From a bacterium (GTDB lineage Bacteria; Bdellovibrionota_C; UBA2361; OMII01): DNA of 8,681 nt. This document shows positions 5,997 through 8,681 of this stretch, piece after piece. The stretch spans positions 1 through 8,681 of the forward strand of contig JAFMIS010000092.1 of the NCBI GenBank assembly GCA_017853915.1, read 5' to 3'. The notes under the pieces are model-generated. The model did no database searches. It worked only from the letters and a program-made list of their open reading frames with translations, and was not told the DNA's origin. The position numbers were made by a program, and so were the translations under genes. Positions within the stretch are counted from its first letter, which is position 1; each line of letters starts with the position of its first letter.

Positions 5997-7361
5997 TTAC
6001 GTTCGATTTTCTACTTGTATCCCCATCGTTGACACCGTCTGCCAGAAAGAGGGGAATGATTTATCTACTACACGAGGCTCCTCAATTTCGATACCCTTCA
6101 CTTTTGCTCCGAGGATCGCGAAAGACATCCCCATGCGATGATCTTCATAGGTTGCGATGCAAGCCTTATGAGGTGCGCCTCCATGTACAACTATATAGTC
6201 GGGTCCGACATCACTAGATATACCCACTTTGAGTAACTCGTTGTGCAGAGCCGCGATGCGGTCGGTCTCCTTAATGCGTAGGGTCTGTAATCCCCGAATG
6301 GTGGTTGAACCCTCGGCGCACGCCGCGATAACCGCCAGTGTTTGGGCGGTATCGGGCATTAAGGTCATATCCGCGTCGATCGCTCTTAATCGGCCCGAAC
6401 CGGAAACTGTGATGGACCGCGCGCCCTGAGTGACGGTGCATCCCATTTGGGCAAGAAGCTGAGGAAATTTGATGTCTCCTTGCGCGGAATGGGGATTTAT
6501 ATTCTCGACGGTAACAGTTCCTCCCCGCACCGCCGCGAGGCCCCACAGATATGAAGCCCCGGAGGCATCTCCCTCGACCTGATATTCGCGCCCCGTGTAA
6601 GACTGACCCGGTTTTACCATGAATCTCTGGTATGAAGAGTGCGTGGCCGTAAGGCCAAAATCCGCGACGCTTTGCATCGTCATGTCCAGGTACGAGGTCG
6701 ATATCTGTGTTCCCCGGACGGAGATTCCAAGTCCTTGAGCGAAGAGGGGGGCGTTTAGCAAGAGAGAAGAGATGAACTGACTACTGGTTGTTCCATCGAT
6801 CGAGATCTCTCCACCCTGTAGAGGGGTCTGAGAGTGGATGCGCAGAGGAGGACACCCCTCGTTACCGAGGTAGTCGATCCGCGCTCCAGCCTGACCTAGC
6901 GCGTCCACGAGGTCTCGAATCGGGCGGGCATGCATCCGTTCGGATCCACGGAGTGTGATATCAGCGCCCGGAATGCCGGCGCAGAGGGTAGCAAGAAAAC
7001 GCATAGTAGTGCCCGCTGGTCCGACATCGATCGTACCGACGTATGGTCGAAGAATGCCACCACACCCCTCCACGATCAGGGTTGTGGGGTCGGGGGTGTG
7101 AATCGCGACGCCGAGGGTCTTGAGAGCGTCGATAAGAGCCTCGCTATCTTTACTGAGAGAGACGGAGCTAAGGCGACTCACTCCAGTTGCCAGCGCCGCC
7201 ATCAGGAGAGCTCGGTTAGTGTAGCTCTTGGAGCCGGGAACCGAAACTGTGGCGTCCAGGGATGTCGCGGGGGGGGTAAGAGCAATTGTATCCATAGTGA
7301 TTTTTCTTGCGTTTGAAAGATCTTTGAGAGGTAGTGTTCTTGGTCCTGTCGAAATGACCAT
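5997..7361 (-). CDS. aroA: 3-phosphoshikimate 1-carboxyvinyltransferase (EPSP synthase)
   Basis: AroA transfers the enolpyruvyl group of PEP to shikimate-3-phosphate. Motifs in order are PGSKSYTNR at 42-50, the PEP loop GPAGTTMRFL at 114-123, HARPIRDLVDALGQAGA, SSQFISSLL, EGDASGASY, MPDTAQT with catalytic D337, RIKETDR at 362-368, DHRM at 407-410 and VDKSFPSFW with K434. In the PEP loop the usual Asn-Ala-Gly-Thr reads Pro-Ala-Gly-Thr, and the Pro equivalent to E. coli P101 is Phe122. The ATG at 7361 is preferred because AGGAGG at 7371-7376 lies 9 nt upstream, overlapping the aroB stop. The second Met (ATG 7295, residue 23) fits typical N-termini better but has a poorer site. At 454 residues the protein is about 20 longer than usual. 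Confidence 0.97.
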   Translation of the reverse strand: MVISTGPRTLPLKDLSNARKITMDTIALTPPATSLDATVSVPGSKSYTNRALLMAALATGVSRLSSVSLSKDSEALIDALKTLGVAIHTPDPTTLIVEGCGGILRPYVGTIDVGPAGTTMRFLATLCAGIPGADITLRGSERMHARPIRDLVDALGQAGARIDYLGNEGCPPLRIHSQTPLQGGEISIDGTTSSQFISSLLLNAPLFAQGLGISVRGTQISTSYLDMTMQSVADFGLTATHSSYQRFMVKPGQSYTGREYQVEGDASGASYLWGLAAVRGGTVTVENINPHSAQGDIKFPQLLAQMGCTVTQGARSITVSGSGRLRAIDADMTLMPDTAQTLAVIAACAEGSTTIRGLQTLRIKETDRIAALHNELLKVGISSDVGPDYIVVHGGAPHKACIATYEDHRMGMSFAILGAKVKGIEIEEPRVVDKSFPSFWQTVSTMGIQVENRT

Positions 7362-7370
7362 ACCAGCGAC

Positions 7371-7376
7371 CCTCCT
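7371..7376 (-). promoter_or_regulatory. Ribosome-binding site supporting the long aroA start
   Basis: AGGAGG on the minus strand is 9 nt before ATG 7361 and overlaps the aroB stop codon, suggesting reinitiation or coupling. It favours 7361 over the internal ATG 7295, which has only an A-rich AAGAAAAA upstream. Confidence 0.65.
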
Positions 7377-8457
7377 AAGCTTGAATTTCAGCGATCGCGT
7401 CTCGTATCAAGGGTGACTCCACCTGCTGGTCAAAAACGGCGTGGCCGATACCCTGTAAGAGCGTCCAGCGGGTCGTGCCCGCGACATTCTTCTTGTCGTG
7501 ACTCATCAGTTCAAGCAGCTTCGATTCCTCCATGTGTGTGGGGAGTCTGGTCGGGAGCCCAACCTTAGAAATGCCCGCGATGATAGCTGAGAGCTCCTGC
7601 GCCGGGAGCATACCCATTCGATATGAAAGGTATGACGCGGCTCGCATGCCTATCGAGATGGCTTCTCCGTGCGTGAGGGGGACTCCATCGATCAAAGCCA
7701 AGGCTTCAATCGCGTGTCCGAGGGTATGGCCAAAATTGAGGGTCTTGCGCATACCTTGCTCTGATTCATCAGCCTCCACGACATCGCGTTTAATTTCGCA
7801 GGACCGAAAGATTATCTCGACTAGCTCCTCGGCATTCCATTCGGAGAACGCCCGCGAAGTGACGAGTTCAAAGTATGGGCGGTCAGCTATGAGCCCGTGC
7901 TTTATGATCTCAGCGAATCCGGAGCGGAGATCCCGTGATGAGAGCGACGCTAACGTGTTAACATCCACGATAATCCCCACGGGTTGGCGAATAGCGCCTA
8001 GGATATTTTTCGCTCCACCAAAGTTGATCCCAGATTTACCCCCGATGCTCGCGTCGACTTGAGCCAGGAGGGTGGTTGGAATCGGGATGTAGGCTATCCC
8101 GCGCATATATGTGGCCGCCGCGAATCCGACGAGATCGCTTACAGCTCCCCCACCAACCGCGAAGACCAGGGCCTTTCGGTCGAGTCGGTTTTTGACAAAG
8201 AAGTTCCACAATCGTTCCAAGGCCTGAATCTGTTTGCACGATTCACCGCCCTCAATAAAAAGAATATTTTGTTCCGAAAGCTTGAGCGCCGCTTGCAGCG
8301 AGTCCGTGACCTGTCTCGCGCCCATGTCGCTTATAACAACGACCCGAGAGTAGTTTTGAATCTCAGCGAGTGACGCAGCGTTTGCCACTAATCCACGCCC
8401 AACCCACACAGGTGATCGAGACTCCACGCGGGCTACATTGACTGCTAGTGATTTCAT
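7375..8457 (-). CDS. aroB: 3-dehydroquinate synthase
   Basis: AroB cyclises DAHP to 3-dehydroquinate using NAD+ and a divalent metal, normally zinc. The 360 residues match the family. The nucleotide-binding part has GGE at 70-72 and GGGAVSD at 102-108. The central block PTTLLAQVDASIGGKSG at 127-143 supplies D135 and K141, followed by K150 and N151 (GGAKNILGA). Predicted metal ligands are E182 (FAEIIKHG), H247 (NFGHTLGHA) and H262 (THGEA). A DKKN motif near the C-terminus completes the substrate site. The ATG at 8457 has GAGGTG (8464-8469) 6 nt upstream, formed by the last sense codons of aroF. Only 3 bp separate the aroF stop from this start, and 13 bp separate its stop from aroA. Confidence 0.98.
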   Translation of the reverse strand: MKSLAVNVARVESRSPVWVGRGLVANAASLAEIQNYSRVVVISDMGARQVTDSLQAALKLSEQNILFIEGGESCKQIQALERLWNFFVKNRLDRKALVFAVGGGAVSDLVGFAAATYMRGIAYIPIPTTLLAQVDASIGGKSGINFGGAKNILGAIRQPVGIIVDVNTLASLSSRDLRSGFAEIIKHGLIADRPYFELVTSRAFSEWNAEELVEIIFRSCEIKRDVVEADESEQGMRKTLNFGHTLGHAIEALALIDGVPLTHGEAISIGMRAASYLSYRMGMLPAQELSAIIAGISKVGLPTRLPTHMEESKLLELMSHDKKNVAGTTRWTLLQGIGHAVFDQQVESPLIRDAIAEIQA

Positions 8458-8460
8458 GCT

Positions 8461-8681
8461 CTACACCTCGATTCGTCGCAGATCGGCCATTAACTTCTCA
8501 AATTGAGCGAATCGCAGCGCCTGTGGTCCATCGCTGAGTGCTTTTTCCGGATCAGGATGGAACTCCACTATGATTCCGTCCGCTCCAACTGCTTTGGCCG
8601 CGAGCGCTAGTGGCGGAACAAGGTCTCTCGTTCCCGCCGCATGCGATGGATCGATAAAGACCGGCAGATGAGTGCGAGCCT
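8461..8681 (-). CDS. aroF: 3-deoxy-7-phosphoheptulonate (DAHP) synthase, C-terminal part
   Basis: The last 72 codons and the stop of a gene that continues beyond the right edge are visible. Residues read from the edge include LPVFIDPSHAAGTRDL, LALAAKAVGADGIIVEFHPD and EKALSDGPQAL. These are the C-terminal signatures of the KDO8P-synthase-like type I beta DAHP synthase (AroF/AroG of Bacillus and Thermotoga), not the long type II enzyme. The His in DPSH and the Glu/His of EFHPDP lie around the metal and active site in this family. The enzyme condenses PEP with erythrose-4-phosphate and is normally the regulated entry step. Any N-terminal ferredoxin-like or chorismate mutase regulatory domain would lie outside the window. 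It overlaps the aroB ribosome-binding site. Confidence 0.93.
   Translation of the reverse strand, partial: ARTHLPVFIDPSHAAGTRDLVPPLALAAKAVGADGIIVEFHPDPEKALSDGPQALRFAQFEKLMADLRRIEV

Noticed and set aside
7532..8062. 176-codon open frame on the plus strand inside aroB
   Set aside because: It is the mirror of a well-conserved aroB frame. The product is low-complexity Ser/Arg/Pro-rich with no motif or start signal.

Overview
This window is an ordinary-looking stretch of bacterial chromosome dominated by aromatic amino acid biosynthesis. All seven enzymes of the shikimate pathway are encoded here, from DAHP synthase (only its C-terminus lies inside the window) to chorismate synthase. The host is a bacterium with a class A RNase P RNA, near-balanced GC content and clear Shine-Dalgarno sites. 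The combination of a DAHP synthase related to KDO8P synthase (type I beta), a type I dehydroquinase and a C4 zinc-ribbon protein beside rnpB does not fix the phylum. A Gram-negative lineage, possibly deltaproteobacteria-like or an uncultured relative, is a guess and not a demonstrated placement.

Layout. Positions 1-240 hold a minus-strand tRNA with anticodon CAU (166-239). Downstream of it is a 139-bp hairpin-rich spacer, then an exact second copy of the last 26 nt of that tRNA (1-26). Positions 395-1120 (+) encode a coiled-coil/C4 zinc-ribbon protein, followed directly by rnpB (about 1151-1524, +). From 1588 to 4819 four minus-strand genes run aroK-aroE-aroD-aroC in transcription order, convergent with rnpB. 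Positions 4939-5562 (+) hold a HAD-family phosphatase, divergent from aroK. A small three-helix membrane protein with periplasmic-type cysteines (5559-5969, -) meets it tail to tail, the two stop codons sharing one CTAG. From 5997 to the right edge, aroF-aroB-aroA are packed on the minus strand with 3- and 13-bp gaps, and the membrane protein gene follows aroA after 27 bp.

How the genes work together. AroF condenses PEP and erythrose-4-phosphate. AroB closes the ring, AroD dehydrates, AroE reduces, AroK phosphorylates, AroA adds a second PEP and AroC makes chorismate. The two aro clusters are split only by the opposite-strand HAD gene and the membrane protein. They are probably two transcription units (aroF-B-A-membrane protein, and aroK-E-D-C), with a possible extra promoter between aroE and aroD. 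I see no TyrR-type operator, trp-like attenuator or riboswitch.

I found no convincing new defence or mobile system. The points most worth a second look are the duplicated tRNA 3' end with its palindromic spacer, the unidentified cysteine-rich membrane protein inside the aro locus, and residue substitutions in AroD, AroA and the HAD protein.
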